Part shown: piece by piece, positions 20,144 through 33,369 of the stretch
Position numbering within the stretch: the stretch's first letter is position 1
Layout: every line of letters begins with the position of its first letter
Source of the DNA: Azolla caroliniana
Taxonomy: Eukaryota > Polypodiophyta
Assembly: GCA_043228905.1 (NCBI GenBank)
Contig: JBHGNT010000011.1
Span: 15,500,001-15,564,000 of the forward strand
Reading direction: 5' to 3'
Length of the DNA: 64,000 nt
The notes under the pieces: model-generated
Database searches by the model: none
Seen by the model: only the letters and a program-made list of their open reading frames with translations
What the model was told of the DNA's origin: nothing
Translations under genes and position numbers: made by a program

Positions 20144-22639
20144 TATTGGGAACTCTACCATATGCTCATGAGTAGCGATTGCGCCACGGCATGGAAGAGA
20201 CTACGGGAGCCAAGACCACAAACACCCATCGAAGATCCCGAAACTTGGCACACATATACAGAGAGACTTTACCAAATCCCAAACCAACCACCCATTCCAA
20301 TGCCTTCCACACCCCGGCCTACCACGTGGACACTTTTCACGACCTCTAGGGTCGTGAAGGTCATAAAGAAATTACAACATAGGAAGTCCATGGACCACAC
20401 AAGATTGCGAGCAGAACACACTATATATGCGAGAGAGTGCCTAGCTCCCTTGCTAACTCTAATCTTCAATCATGCCCTTGTGGAGGGTTTTCCACCACAG
20501 TGGACTATGAATACAGTGGCCCCCATACATAAAGGGGGGGACCCCATGGACCCAAATACATATAGGACCATTATGATAGGCCATACCCTTGCTAAGTTAT
20601 ATGGTGCAGTAATGGAAGCAGAGCTTAGCGATTATATGGAGACCCTAAACCTTCGTGCACCTGAACAAGCTAGCTTTAGACGAGCCTTCTCCACTATTGA
20701 TCATATCTTCACACTTAAATGCCTAATTGACCAAACTAAGGCTCGCAAGAAGAAATTGTATTGTTGTTTTGTGGACTTCCGCAAAGCCTTTGACACAGTC
20801 CCTAGAGAGCGGTTGTTTGATAGACTTAAAAGCTTGAGGATACCAGATGATATGGTATGGGCCATCTACGCATTATATGAACAAGTGTTCGGGTGTGTCT
20901 GATGCCCAGGTGGCCTTTCTAATCGTTTCACTAGCACTATTGGTGTAAAACAAGGTTGCCCCCTATCACCGATGCTTTTTGGGATCTACATTGATGAGAT
21001 CACATATTTTATTGCTCGTGAGGGAGGCACCGGAGTGGTCCTTGGGGATACGGAGGTTCGTATCTTGCTCTATGCGGATGACATAGTTTTGCTCTCTGAA
21101 TCCGAACATGACCTACAAAGGCACCTTAATGCCTTAGATGAATTTTGTGTACAACGAGGATTGGTAGTGAATCTAGGGAAAACGGAAGTCCTTATCTTCC
21201 ACACATCGGCCCAAGTTAGAGCTAAGTGTCACCTAACTATCTCCCATAGCCCAGTCGAGGTGGTTGGATCATACGTCTATCTCGGAGTCACTTTTAGTGC
21301 CCGCTCAAGTAAATTTTCGATGACACAGGCAACGAAGGATAGACTCACGAGAGGACATGCATCCCTCTCACTCCTAGAGAGACAATGCCACCACGCACAC
21401 TTTCAAGAGCCACGGACTAAAGGGTGGCTCTTTGACTCATTAGTGACCCCCTCCCTCATGTATGCATCAGCGGTTTGGGCTCCATGATTACCATCTTTCA
21501 TGTGGACGCAATTAGAGAGACCATTTGTGATGATGCTATCACACCAACTCCGAAGCAAATCGATTGTACCACATGACATTATTAGGGCTAAGTTCACGTT
21601 ACCCCCAATGTTAGTAGAGGCACTTTTTCAACTTGTAGTCTTCATTCACAGGATACATAGTCAACCACACGATAGAATATCTCATCAAGCCTTTAAGGCC
21701 TCTCGATCATTGTATGAGTCCGGCTATACTAGCTCATGGTATGGCATGATGGTGAGTTGGCTTCTTGCGAATGGTCTAGACATTAATAACCTACCTCCCC
21801 TTAGGTACAACCACACGAGTGATAACACTTTAATCTCTCATGAGGACCACAATAAAGTAATACGCCAAGAAATATGGCAAATTTACACTCGGTGTAAATG
21901 GATCACCCCACTAGAGCCACTCCCATCTAAAATGTTGTACTATAAGAAACACTTCATGCACTTCTCTGAGTTAGGTTTTATCATGCGGCCAAAATATCTA
22001 GATGTATTCTTACCACATGCACTAAGGGTTGCCATTGGACAACTTAGAATATCATCTCACCAACTTGAGATTGAGAATGGCCGTACTAGTGGAGTCCCTA
22101 GGGAGGAAAGGATATGTAGGTTATGTCACATAGAGATAGAGGATGAGTACCACTTTACATGCAAGTGTCCAACCTATGCCGAGATAAGGGCAAAATACCA
22201 AGGCATACTTGGTTCGTCTCCCACCCTCCCCAAACCATTAGATACTCTAGATATAAAGAAATTAGGCAAATACATTCTAGAGCTAAAACAACACAGAGAG
22301 AATAAGTTACAAAATGTTGACAATAATGTTGCTAATGATCACGAACATGTAACAAATGAAGTTTTTCAGGAACAGGGGGAGACAACGAATGTTGACACAC
22401 TTGCACCACTCGGCCTTTCCATTGATGAGGCAAAAAACCAGAGAAGAACCAGATGTCCTCGGGTGTCGGGTTTCAAAGCAACTCGACGTGATGTGGAAGC
22501 AATATTGAAAATAAGGGAACGTGAGCTACACCGCCTAGAAGCCATGGCTAGGGCACTCTCTACATTGGAACCACGAGTCACACCCACATCAAGACCCTTT
22601 GATCCCCCATTTCTTTTCGAGAGGCTTGGGTGTAAATAA
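20144..22639 (+). pseudogene. LINE ORF2, 3' part: reverse transcriptase and C-terminal domain
   Basis: It continues LINE ORF2 in the phase left at 11085. Reverse transcriptase landmarks are NTYRTIMIGHTLAKLYG, CCFVDFRKAFDTV, GVKQGCPLSPMLFGIYID and YADDIVLLSES (catalytic Asp pair). A thumb-like region and a C-terminal cysteine-histidine motif, RICRLCHIEIEDEYHFTCKC, follow, and the frame ends at TAA 22637-22639. Two in-frame TGA codons interrupt it, at 20900-20902 and 21485-21487, both at positions where CGA (Arg) is the natural ancestor. The enzyme would copy LINE RNA at a nicked target. The long tail after the cysteine motif (about 150 residues) is unrecognised. Confidence 0.85.
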
Positions 22640-22828
22640 AATTAGGCTTAGTGTATAGTCACTTTCGAGTATACTACGTATTGTACACTACTAGAACTCT
22701 TTTAGTTTAAGTTCTATTTTTTACTTAATTTTATTTTAGTTATGATGACTGGATAAATACTCTTTTGTTGTAAACCAATTGTCTCATGGGCCAAATTTGG
22801 CCTTAGAAGATGTTAATATATCTTTCTT

Positions 22829-22864
<36 letters not shown>

Positions 22865-23779
22865 CACTAAAGGCGCTCAAGTAGTTAACCTAGGATTAGG
22901 GCTAAGTATACTCGTCTATTATAGTAAGACCAAGATTAAGGCCCAAAACTCTAATTTTACTAGAAAAATCACTTTTACAATATAGGCTTAAAACACAAGT
23001 ACAATTTTATTACAATGGTGATTAAGAAAATGTTTACAACTATGACTACAATGGAATGGGGATTATAATGGGATGCAAGACTCCAAGTTTTAGTGACCCG
23101 ACCTCATGAACAATAACCACCATGCCTTTTGTTGTTGTGGCTTTCCATACTCACTTTCAGTCCACCTCTTTTCTTTGTCCTTTGTTGCTCCTTTCAGAAC
23201 CTCTTCAAGCAAGGTACACCAAATGTGCCCCCATGAACTCCTCAGCCATTTCACCAAATGACGTGGAGTAGTAGTAGAAAATCTTTATATATTGTTGTTA
23301 GAAAGATGGATAGAGGTGTCACGTGTGGTAACTATAAAGAAAGAGCCATGGTTATATCACAAAACAACATGCTAAAGATTATAACAACAACAAAGTATGT
23401 GTTGTTGGGTATCTATTTTCAACTAAAACCGGATTTTCACTGAAGTAGAATGATCGAAAACCCTAAACCCTAAATCCTAAAGTGGAGCGGATGGAGCATT
23501 CAACATACGTGATTACTCTTCTTAATTATAATGTGATCATTGCATGCATGGCAAGAGATAGAGAAGAAACCAACAGGGGTATTTGGGCAAATTATATATA
23601 TATATATATATAGAAGGAAAAGGGGTGGGAGGGGTATGATTGTGCAATTATAAAAAATTGAGCAGACATAAAGATGTCTGAGTGTAATCGTAGTAAGAAG
23701 GTGAGAGAGAGAAGATTCTGTTCTTCTTCTTCCTTTCTGTAGTACAGAGTCTACTACATACATACAGTCTACTGTGGCC
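22640..23779. other. LINE 3' end and ArgJ upstream region
   Basis: This holds the LINE 3' UTR (to about 22760), a CT then CA microsatellite (about 22825-22865), the right copy of the LINE-flanking direct repeat (22869-22975), a TA microsatellite (about 23593-23613) and the presumed ArgJ promoter and 5' UTR just before 23780. No other gene is seen. Confidence 0.6.
22869..22975. repeat. LINE-flanking direct repeat, right copy
   Basis: It begins GGCGCTCAAGTAGTTAACCT and continues GGGCTAAGTATACTCGTCTA through AACTCTAATTTTACTAGAAAA. It is the partner of 8632-8740 in direct orientation. Confidence 0.75.
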
Positions 23780-26700
23780 ATGGAAGTTCTTTGTTATCAC
23801 AACAAATCTTCCTTCCTCTGCTCTCCTCCTCATCTTTCCTGCTTCCCCTCTGCAAAGTTTTTTCACCTTCGAAATTCTCAGGCTAGTTCTTTTTTGTACA
23901 CTGGTTTTTGTTTGTTCCCATCTAAAATTTGGCTCCTTTTCCTGTTTTTTTTCTTCTTCTTCTTCTTCTTCTGTGAAGAATATGTGTAGTGCCGTTTTTT
24001 TCTTTTTCTTTCTGATCGTAAATTTGGTTTGTGGCTATTCGAAAGAATCTCTCATGTCTGTGCAGCATTTCGGACATGGTCTCTTTTTTCATCCGTGAAG
24101 CGACATAGTATGGCTTCCGATGTCTGCATTTGTTCTCATGCGCATCAGTGCGCTGTTTCCTTCCATGAATTCCTTTTCTTTCGTGACCATTTGTATGCGT
24201 TCATCCGTGCACGTAGCATACTGTATTATTCAGAGCTTTCTTTCTTTTTTTGGCCACATTAAATTTTACATTTTGATTGGTTGGATGTGCTCGCCTGTGC
24301 ATTTGTACAGTTTCCTTCTGTAAAAATGTATGGTACATTTTAGAGCTTTCTGCTTTTTCATACGAGCATTAAAACTGTTACATTTGACAATTTCTTCCTA
24401 CTGGAAGTTATATAATACACTTTGATCGTTTATATGTGATCTTTCCGTTTTTTCTTGTCATCATCGGAACACTTTTATATTTAGTTATCTATTTCCTTCT
24501 GTGAAGATATATATTACATTTTGATCGTTTGTATGTGAGATTTCGGCCTTTTTTGTATGCATAAATACTCAGGTATATTCAAGTATTGATTTTCTATGAA
24601 TAAATGGTACCTCTTGATGGTATGTTGTAAACCCATCTGCCATTGATACAATCATATCTTCTATTCTTGTGAAACTATGGTACCTTCTAAAAGCTTGAGT
24701 GTGAGCCATCTGCCTGTTTTTGTGTATATGAATACAATCATTTTTTCCAAGGCATTCTTTTTATGTGAACACATGGTATGTTACCTATCAATCAGTAATA
24801 TGTGAGCGTTCTGTCTATTTTTGTGTGCAGAGAAGTCCTCTTCTTCACATGTGGAAAGCCATTGTAAGTGAACCAAAGCTCGAGGAACGTATACCTGCTG
24901 CACCCATCTTCCTCCCGGAAGGTCCTTGGAAAGAAGTAACTTTTCTTTGCCTTGGAATTTTGTATTTTTCAGACTGTAGAGAGTGTGTGTTTGTGCACTA
25001 TACTAACGTCTACCAAAGGCAAGATAATCTCTTGAGACAAAAATAGTTACGTCCGAGTGAGATTAATAAAATATCTGATAGCAAAAACATAACAAAAGAC
25101 ATTGTACTAAGTTACATCTATTCAAACCTACCAAAAAGATATATTAGACCTAATGAGTTACATGCCATGCGAAATTATCTCAAGAAGTTCCATAAATTAT
25201 CCTCCGCAGTAAGGTGCCTAGTGGAGCATGATTATTTATTGGTGCATAATGCTTTGCTGGATCAACGGGTTCAATTAATGCATACAATGCTGCAAGTTAC
25301 ACATCTGAGGGCGTTGACAGTGATCCAACTGGATGACTATTAATACTGTTTCCTTGAGCAGGATGTTGGAGAGAGAAATAAAAAGTTATAGTAACCTTTT
25401 CAAAAGGTGAAAGTAATATCATATGTGCCTATGCAATAGAATTTTTAGACAATGGGTTTGCGTATGTTGTGTTATTCAGATTGCCGGAGGAGTTACCGCA
25501 GCAAAGGGATTCAAAGCATCAGGAGTTTATGGTGGACTGAGAGCAGCCACAAGAAAGCCTGATCTTGCTCTTGTTGTTTGTGACGTGGATGCAGTAATTG
25601 CAGGTGAATATATTCTTTTCCTGCTTTTGGAATTTCTTATTAGAAGATCTCGTTTGGATATCTTCATGGGCAGTTTCCTTATAATTCTTCAAACAACATT
25701 TCATTTATATCCATTGTCTTTCTGCTGCCAGGCATCAACTGAATTATGTTTCTGTTTGGTTTTTTCTTAGTCTGTTTATTCGTCTAGAGAAATATGCAAT
25801 TAATTACAATGTCTTCCTGTTGGGAAATGACAAACTGAATTTTATATCATCGTGAAAATATACAGGTACTTTCACTACAAACTTGATGGCAGCTGCACCC
25901 GTTTTGTTTTGCAGGAAGATATTGGAGACATCATCAACAGTGTGTTTTCTGTGCAATTCATCTGAATCTTAATTCCTTCTTACTCAATTCTGGTTTTAAC
26001 ATGCAAAGTATATTCTCAGAGTTATAATTAGTTTTTAGATTTTGATATCGTAATGCAGTTTAGAAATTCCCTGTTGGACACAGTCATCTTAAGGGTTTCT
26101 GTAATCATGGTAGATTAAGCATTACGAAAGTAAGTTGCTAGTAAAGTCAAGAAAAGTCTTAGGTTTACTATCTGACATCTGTGGCAAAGTAGAGGCAAGC
26201 CAAGGCTATCATAATATGAGACTTTGAATAGTTCTACTCTGTTTCTGGTATTTGAATATCCCTCGCTGATTTATAGGCCCGGTTAGTATTAGAGGCAAAG
26301 TTGAAACAAGACTCTCCTGATAAAAAGCCTTTAATGTTTTTGCTATGTTTCTAACATTAGAATCTTCCTCTGTGCTTTATAGACCAGATATGATGAGTTT
26401 AAACATAACCAAGTTATAACATATAGTTCTTTGCGTAACAATACAACCGTGACAAAGAAATAGAAATTGTACCTAAATGTCCTCTTTCATGTATGATGTA
26501 AATGCCAAGAGAAATTAGTCTCTCAACTAAACGATTCAGAGGTTTATATCTGGTAATACGGATGTTCATGTTGAAACCTGTAGAGATTATATAAGCATGC
26601 TGGGGAATAAACTTATATTTCATACACTGTTTAGGGGAATACACTTGTATTTCACAAAGAGATCCAGAGGTTTATATCTTGTAGTATGGATGTGCATATT

Positions 26701-29700
26701 GAAATCTGTAAAGATTATAAGAATGGTCCTTCAAATGGGGAATACACTTATATTTCACACGCCGTTTATTTCTTTGATATCTTGGTTCATAGTGTGGGCC
26801 AATTCTTGCATTTGTGTAGTTAATTGCTTCTGCAATATTTGTGACTAGTTTGATGGCCTAGAGTTCGGATTGGAAGTTAATCTGCAAGAATTAATGAAAA
26901 AGAGGCAATATTAAGTGTTAGATATAGGGTTTGTTGAGTTGAGAGCATGATCATTGAGTGGATATAGGGGAGGCAGCTTCAGAGGCTATGTTGATTGGGG
27001 CTGAAATTAAGGGCAGCACAGAGGGATGAGATATAGGGTTTGAGTTGGGAGCATGAGTTGAGATAGGAAGGAAACATTAGACGTTCTACTGGTGTTGCTC
27101 CAGCTTCAGAAATGAAAGCTGCTTTGACATGTTCTTCAAGAATGGAGACATGATAATAATGTATGCCCTAGGAATCTTGTTGCTGGTAATTATCTTTACT
27201 TGTTTATCTTGCTGTGGAGTAGATACTTATTGTTTTCTTGTTCAACAGGCCCGAGCAGTCTTGATCAATGCAGGACAAGCAAATGCAGCTACGGTATTAT
27301 ATTTTTCAGTGAATTTGTCTTATTCATTGTATAACTCATATCTTCTTGTTGAATATAGAAATAACACCGTGGTAATGCAGGGTGATGCTGGATATCAAGA
27401 TGTGCTTGATTGTGCAGGGTCTCTTGCAAAGGTTTGTATGCTTTATCATGGACAGGTTTCATTGAAATACAAACCTTTTGTGCCATTATCAACCCCACAT
27501 TCCGACAATTGGTTCTTTGCTGTACAGTATTATGTTATGAATGTAATAATTGTTAAGAGGAAAATGATAAAGTTGCTTGTTGTTAATCTGCAAATAGTCA
27601 AGGTCCAAAGGAGATATAAATACCAATACATTGCAGGGAATTGATCTGCATCTGTTTGTAGAAAGTGCGTGAACTCTATATTTGGATGTCTTACGCAGAG
27701 AAAGAAAGGAGCATTCATTAGTACGGCAGAAATCAAAATTTATAATAGTTTTTCCAGTCAAGCTAGGAAGAGTGCTTGGATGATGTTTCATGAGAAACAA
27801 CCTACCATACAAGTCACATCATGGAAGGTTTGGTATGTGCATTCAAAGCTGTATGATCTACCAAAGCAGCCTACTCATCTAAAGTGTGTAAACTCTATAT
27901 TCAGTTGTCTCATGCAGAGAAAGAAAGGAGCTTTCTTTGGTTAGGCAGAAATCAAAATCTATAGTAGTTTTTCCAGTCAAGGTAGGAAGAGTGCTTGGAT
28001 GATGTTTCATGATAAACAACCTACCATACCAATCACTTCACGGAAGGTTTGGTATGTGCATTCAAAACTCTATGATATACCAAAACAGTCTACTCTTCCA
28101 TTTCCCGATTTGCTCTACAATTTTTAACTGGGCGAATGGTGATTAATATGATTGAAACAGTTTAGATCAGGAAAGCCTAAGCCCATCATGACTTGGTAGA
28201 AGGGAATTTTGTGCATGCTCATGATACACTGGCACTACTTCGAACCGTCTCTTACCTCATCCATAAAACTAGCAGGAGAAGATAAAATCAATGGTTGGTA
28301 TTCCCAGATGAAAGAGTGGTTCCAAGCACTTATGGATGGCTTCTATTGGTCTAAACTTGAACTGTCCATTCTGGATTCGTCAAGAGTGGAGGGACAATGC
28401 ATGGATTAGCACATAAAAGGTCATTCTTCTAGGTAGGTAAAACCTTTTGTAGGAAAGTTAAGTATAGGATCAAACATGACCTATGAAGGTAATCCTCCTC
28501 GTAGATAAAACTTTGGTAGAATGATTTCTAAATTGAAAAACCAAGCCCTTAATGCATATATTTTTCTGTTGCATTTTCTCATGATTTTAGCTGTATTAAT
28601 GTGTCCTTTTCATCTGGATTTGTCAAGTTTTTGAGCTAATATATTTGCAACCGATTTATTATAGATTCTTGGACTACCGCTTGAAGCTGTGCTCATTGAA
28701 TCAACAGGTGTCATTGGACATAGAATAAAGAAGGTAAGTGGATATGTCTTCGAATTATTATTCTCCCTCCATGTAGTTTTTTTGTGTCGAATTCTTGTCT
28801 TTCACAGATGTTCTTTGTATATCTGGGCCATAATTGGATCTTTCAAGTTATATGATGTCTCTATCTGCTTTTATGAAAGTCCAAAAGTGATTGTGTTAGC
28901 ATGTTATAATCACTGGAAGAATCTAATTTGCTATCCCTATAATAACAAATGCGTGTACATGTGTTCAATGACTTACCACTTGCTCTTTCAGGATCGTCTT
29001 CTTGACGCGCTTCCAAAACTCGTGTCAAGATTGTCCAGTGATGCTGATAGGTAATGTTTGGCCTCTGTGCTATTTTGTAACAGCTACATTTACACACAAA
29101 TGATGCAGGGAAAAAGCATATATACACATATTCTTCAGACAAAGGCTTTCAGATGAGTGCAGAAGTGAGGAGCAGGACCTGCCACAGAACTGATTCCACT
29201 AATTGTATTGTATGAATTAGAAGAATTTGCATGGTATCAATACTTAATTCCACATAGCTTTTTGTCTCCTTTACATAGAGTAGTGCCAACATAGATTTTG
29301 CATCTAGTGCATATGAGGATCAATGGATCAAGAAAGAGAGAGGGAAAGGGATATTAAAATTAAACCTCTGATCCGTTTTAAGGCAAAAGAAGATGAAGCA
29401 AAACAATACTTGTGCAAAATTTTGTATTCCCTGTGCTTTTTTGCGTCAAGATTATTTCATTTCCTTCTAGCAACTAATACTGTACCTGCCCGCTCGTTTG
29501 TAATGATTCAAATCCCGTGTCCAAAAATGTCCACATGCATGACTCATGAGGGCCTAATGCTGATGGCTCTGAGCCTGCATGATATGCTGGTGAGGATACA
29601 CAAACTTTGTTCTTCGGATGGCCGCATGGATATTATCCTTCACCTGCAACCTGCAAGTGTGTTGATTCATCCTTGAGTATTAAAGACTTGCGAAACAACC

Positions 29701-31789
29701 CATCAAGATACAGCCAAATAACAAATGTCTTGCTTTTAGTACTGCATGAATTAGAAATTTTTAGTGTCCACAAAGAGGCCAATCTTGGCCCATGGACCCA
29801 AATCTTCTTAAAAGTGTATGTCCTTCCAAAGAACAAATATTCATGGAGCAAAAAGTGTCTATATGTGAGTGCATTTACATGCAAACTCAACCTTTTAGGT
29901 ATAATGCTTTAAGGATACGGGCCATAAGATAAAACATGGAAGAGAGTGTTCAATATCGAAAGCCATATATTACAGTGCATGTGAAGCTGCTATTGCGATA
30001 ACTACCACAGACCTTGTGAGCAAAAGCATTGCTGTTGAGACCATGATTGGAGACACAAGTGTGAGGCTTGGTGGGATGGCTAAAGGTTCTGGCATGATCC
30101 ACCCAAACATGGCCACGATGTTGGGGGTAAGAGTTACTTGTTATCATTAATATTGATTGTGTTCGTTCAGTAATGAGAGATGTTCCTTCCATAGGTGGTT
30201 ACTTGTGATGCCAATGTGGCAGTTGATGTTTGGCGATCGATGGTACAAACAGCAGTCAACCGGAGCTTCAACCAAATTACAGTGGGTCTAGTAGAAGTCG
30301 ACCTGTGTTATGTTTGCAATGAGTAATATTTTATGTTTCAAAGCCTTCGTCACGGCTTGCTGTTCATTTATTGGAAGAGGAAATGTCTTGACAGTTGGTT
30401 TATTGCTAATCTCACTTTATTTTCGTGGAATTTGAAATTGTTAAATGTGCTTGCAGGTTGATGGAGATACAAGTACAAATGATACCCTTTTGGCATTGGC
30501 AAGTGGTGCTTCTGGATGCCAGCTAATTTCAAACATCGAGAGTCGCGAAGCACAAGAATTACAAAGAGCTCTTGATGCTGTGAGAACCTCTGATTAATCA
30601 TGCAGTTATTTGTTCAAATAGCTGTTGAAGCATTTTTGAGAGAAAATCATAGCTTCATTGGTGTGTGTTGTGCCCAGCAAACTGGAATCTTTATTAATCA
30701 GGAAATCATTAAATTTGTCTAGGTTTTGCAAGGGCTGGCCAAATCTATTGCTTGGGATGGTGAAGGAGCTACTTGTTTAATTGAGGCAAGTGTTTATATC
30801 AAAAGGCGTGGAATGTGCACCATCTCAATAAAATTTTGACTCTTCATGAAATTGAATATTTAAATACAGTCAAACCTTGTTGATGCAAGTTTGTTTCCTT
30901 CGTTTATCTGACTTATCTAATTTTTCTCCACTTCTGTCCTCCTGTTAAAATATTTGTCTAATTCTTTCTAAAATAAACCTGTGCATGAATTGCAATTTGA
31001 CGGTTAAATAATATCGCTGGGGCTCATGGAGGTAATGATTATTCGGAAAACTCAAGCCATAATCATCAAGTGACGTTTCGTTCTGGGAAGGGAATTTCAT
31101 CTATAAATATGGTTTATTGTACTGCTATGTTTTCATATTCTCATCAATAATTGTTGTAGGTTCACGTGATGGGAGCAGAAACTGAGATGGCTGCTGCTGC
31201 TGTAGCACGAGCTGTAGCTGCATCTTCTCTAACAAAGGTTGTCTCTCATTATGGCTTTAATCATTGTAATTGAAAACTCTTTATTCCATGAGAAGTGCTG
31301 ATGATTTCAATTTTATTAGGCTGCAGTATATGGAAGAGATCCCAACTGGGGCCGCATCGCTTGTGCAGCAGGTTATGCTGGAGTAAAGTTTGATCCTAAA
31401 AACTTACAAATTCATCTCGGAAACTTTCTCCTGATGGATGGTGGCCAGCCACAAGCATTCGATAGGTAACTTGAATGATGTTACATAATTTAGTTGAATA
31501 ATGATTTATTTAGGTATTCTAGTTTATTTCCACTGACATACATATATTTAGGGACTCTGCAAGTAAGTATCTGAGGGACGCTGGAGAGAAACATGGTGTA
31601 GTTCACATAAATATATCAATTGGTATGTATCTGGTAGTGGATATTTTTCAATGTAGATTTCAATTGGGTACCAAAAGACAAGATAAATACTTAACTTCTC
31701 TATCAGGTTCGGATGCTGGATCAAGCACGGCTTGGGGATGTGATCTGAGTTATGATTATGTGAAAATAAATGCTGAATATACGACCTAA
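23780..31789 (+). CDS. ArgJ: Arginine biosynthesis bifunctional protein ArgJ, chloroplastic
   Basis: ArgJ (glutamate N-acetyltransferase / amino-acid acetyltransferase) recycles the acetyl group from N-acetylornithine to glutamate in chloroplast arginine synthesis. The start ATG 23780 (context GCCATGG) opens a Ser-rich transit-peptide-like sequence; the exon 1 donor is uncertain. Later exons: 24831 or 24833-24935, 25480-25603, 25866-25939, 27249-27293, 27381-27431, 28665-28733, 28992-29050, 29976-30126, 30195-30281, 30458-30579, 30723-30785, 31160-31237, 31320-31465, 31552-31622 and 31707-31789. Family landmarks are [67 protein letters not shown] (self-cleavage before the catalytic Thr of ATML), [21 protein letters not shown] and the C-terminus [18 protein letters not shown]. 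The frame appears intact and full length. The exon 12 donor is GC, not GT. Confidence 0.95.
26535..26770. repeat. Two-copy degenerate tandem repeat in an ArgJ intron
   Basis: The unit (about 125 bp) includes CAGAGGTTTATATCT.GTA.TA.GGATGT.CAT, GA..TTATA and GGGGAATA.ACTTATATTTCA. It lies in the long intron between the exons ending 25939 and starting 27249. Confidence 0.7.
27662..28100. repeat. Two-copy 219-bp tandem repeat in an ArgJ intron
   Basis: The block GTG.GT.AACTCTATATT...GAGAAAGAAAGGAG starts at 27665 and again at 27884. Both copies continue through TTTTTCCAGTCAAG.TAGGAAG and GGAAGGTTTGGTATGTGCATT. It lies in the intron between 27431 and 28665; open frames across it are not coding. 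Confidence 0.85.
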
Positions 31790-33369
31790 CTCAAAAATAA
31801 ATTCTGAAAATCAATGTCGCATCGAAAATAAATGCAAGAGTTGACACATGGGCGTATGTCAAAAGTTGGTGTATCCTGAGGATAAAAAGTGCGTTTTCTA
31901 TTGTTTGAATTATTTAATGGCGTTTTGGATTATTTAGGGTTTGAGGTACATAATTTTGCTAGCTTATATGATCATTGTTACGAGTTCAATGGGGATCCTT
32001 GTGGTTGCATTTATAGTTTAGATCTTATTGTTCATCTGTTGGCACATTCACGTGTAATATAGTCTTGTGCTATGTAACATTCCATGACTGTATAGTCCAG
32101 CAGAGGAGCTTATAATATCTCTGCAATAGAGTGGGGATTTCTCCTATTACAGCTGTATACAGTCTTTCTACCACTGAGGATGTATGAAGCGATTTCCCTC
32201 TTGTTACGTGGCCTATGATTTCCCTGATCTAATGCAACACACGTAGAAAGACTAATCTACAAGCATAGTCGAGAATGTACACATAGAAGCATAAAAATGA
32301 TGATGGATATCTCAGCCATGAATGATAAACAGCACTTTATGGGACCATTTGCTTTGGGTTTTAAGCATGTTTGCAAATTCAATATTACACTCAGTGAATA
32401 AAGGGAGTTGGTGAATGATGAGCAGCTCATCCCTACTTCAAGGCTATTAAAAGTTATATTGGGCATCTTACACAAGAACCAAAAGCAAACTTACTAAGAA
32501 AAGCTAGTTTTACTCTGGGACAATGTAACAGGAAATAGGATGATGTTAGGGTTTACACAATCTAAACATATGGACAAAGTTAAAATTAAAGATACATAAT
32601 AACAGCTTCAAGCTATCACAATGAGCACTCCACGTCAAGAGGTAGTTATCAATAATTATCCCAATAACTCCACAACATCAAAAGATAGCTATCAATAAAG
32701 TGCTGCCATCCAATACCTCACCAATGAGGATAAAGAGGCATAGTTGTGTTAAATGACGTGTCTCTCAATAGATCAAGCTTATCTCCACCTACATTTGCAC
32801 GACTGTTATTAACTTTTAATGTGCACTTCTGGGTCAGGTGACCAAGGAAGTCAGTTTTCTAGATTAAGGAGATGCTCAAACCCACCCATATGCTCACTTA
32901 AATTATAACTTTAGTCTCAGTGAAGTGTTCTTTGCTGGTATCTTTGGGTCTTTGATGTATACACAGTTATCTACATGGTCAACTTGGGTAGCTCAGTACT
33001 AAAAAAAGGTAGATAAAGGAACTATATTTCATGAGTTGTGGAATACCTGCTATCAGGCCGGTTTTCTTGAGGTGCAAAAATGAATGTGACATCATATACT
33101 ATATGCAACCATCAGATATATGAAACTTTTTCTATTAGAGTCTAATAAGTTATTCCTGGGCATACCTGAATTATTGAAAAAAGACACATTACAATACTCA
33201 TATCATCAACAAGCACAGGGTGTTGACACTCATGCCCAACATTTCTAGACCTATGTTTCCTCTTCTTTATTCTTCGAAAAAAACCTCCTGAGATGATACA
33301 AAAACAATTCTCAATAACAGATTTGAAGAATTAGGTATATATTGGTTAGCCAAGTGCAAGGACACCATT
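31790..33369. other. Convergent intergenic region
   Basis: This separates the ArgJ stop from the COX6B stop, and both genes end towards it. I see AT-rich sequence, the likely 3' UTRs and no gene. CAATAATTATC/TATCAATAA-type motifs near 32640-32700 are short and weak. Confidence 0.6.

Larger units (their letters stand above)
8745..22760 (+). mobile_element. Degenerate LINE split by a nested DNA transposon
   Basis: This is a non-LTR retrotransposon on the plus strand, with limits approximate. It has an ORF1 (9016-9828), an ORF2 with an apurinic endonuclease (from 9865), and a reverse transcriptase with a C-terminal cysteine motif (20148-22639). The insertion at 11086-20143 separates the endonuclease half from the reverse transcriptase half. 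Without the insertion the element would be roughly 5 kb. ORF1 is open. ORF2 has three in-frame stops and one frame change, so this copy cannot move by itself. ORF1 resembles the coiled-coil plus RRM type of vertebrate L1 rather than the usual plant L1 zinc-knuckle type. Confidence 0.85.

Noticed and set aside
8632-22975. Flanking direct repeats as LTRs of one retrotransposon
   Set aside because: The internal proteins are a LINE (endonuclease plus reverse transcriptase, no integrase or protease) and the repeats are only about 105 bp.
27129-27644. 171-residue frame as a separate gene
   Set aside because: It covers two ArgJ exons and the intron between them read without splicing.
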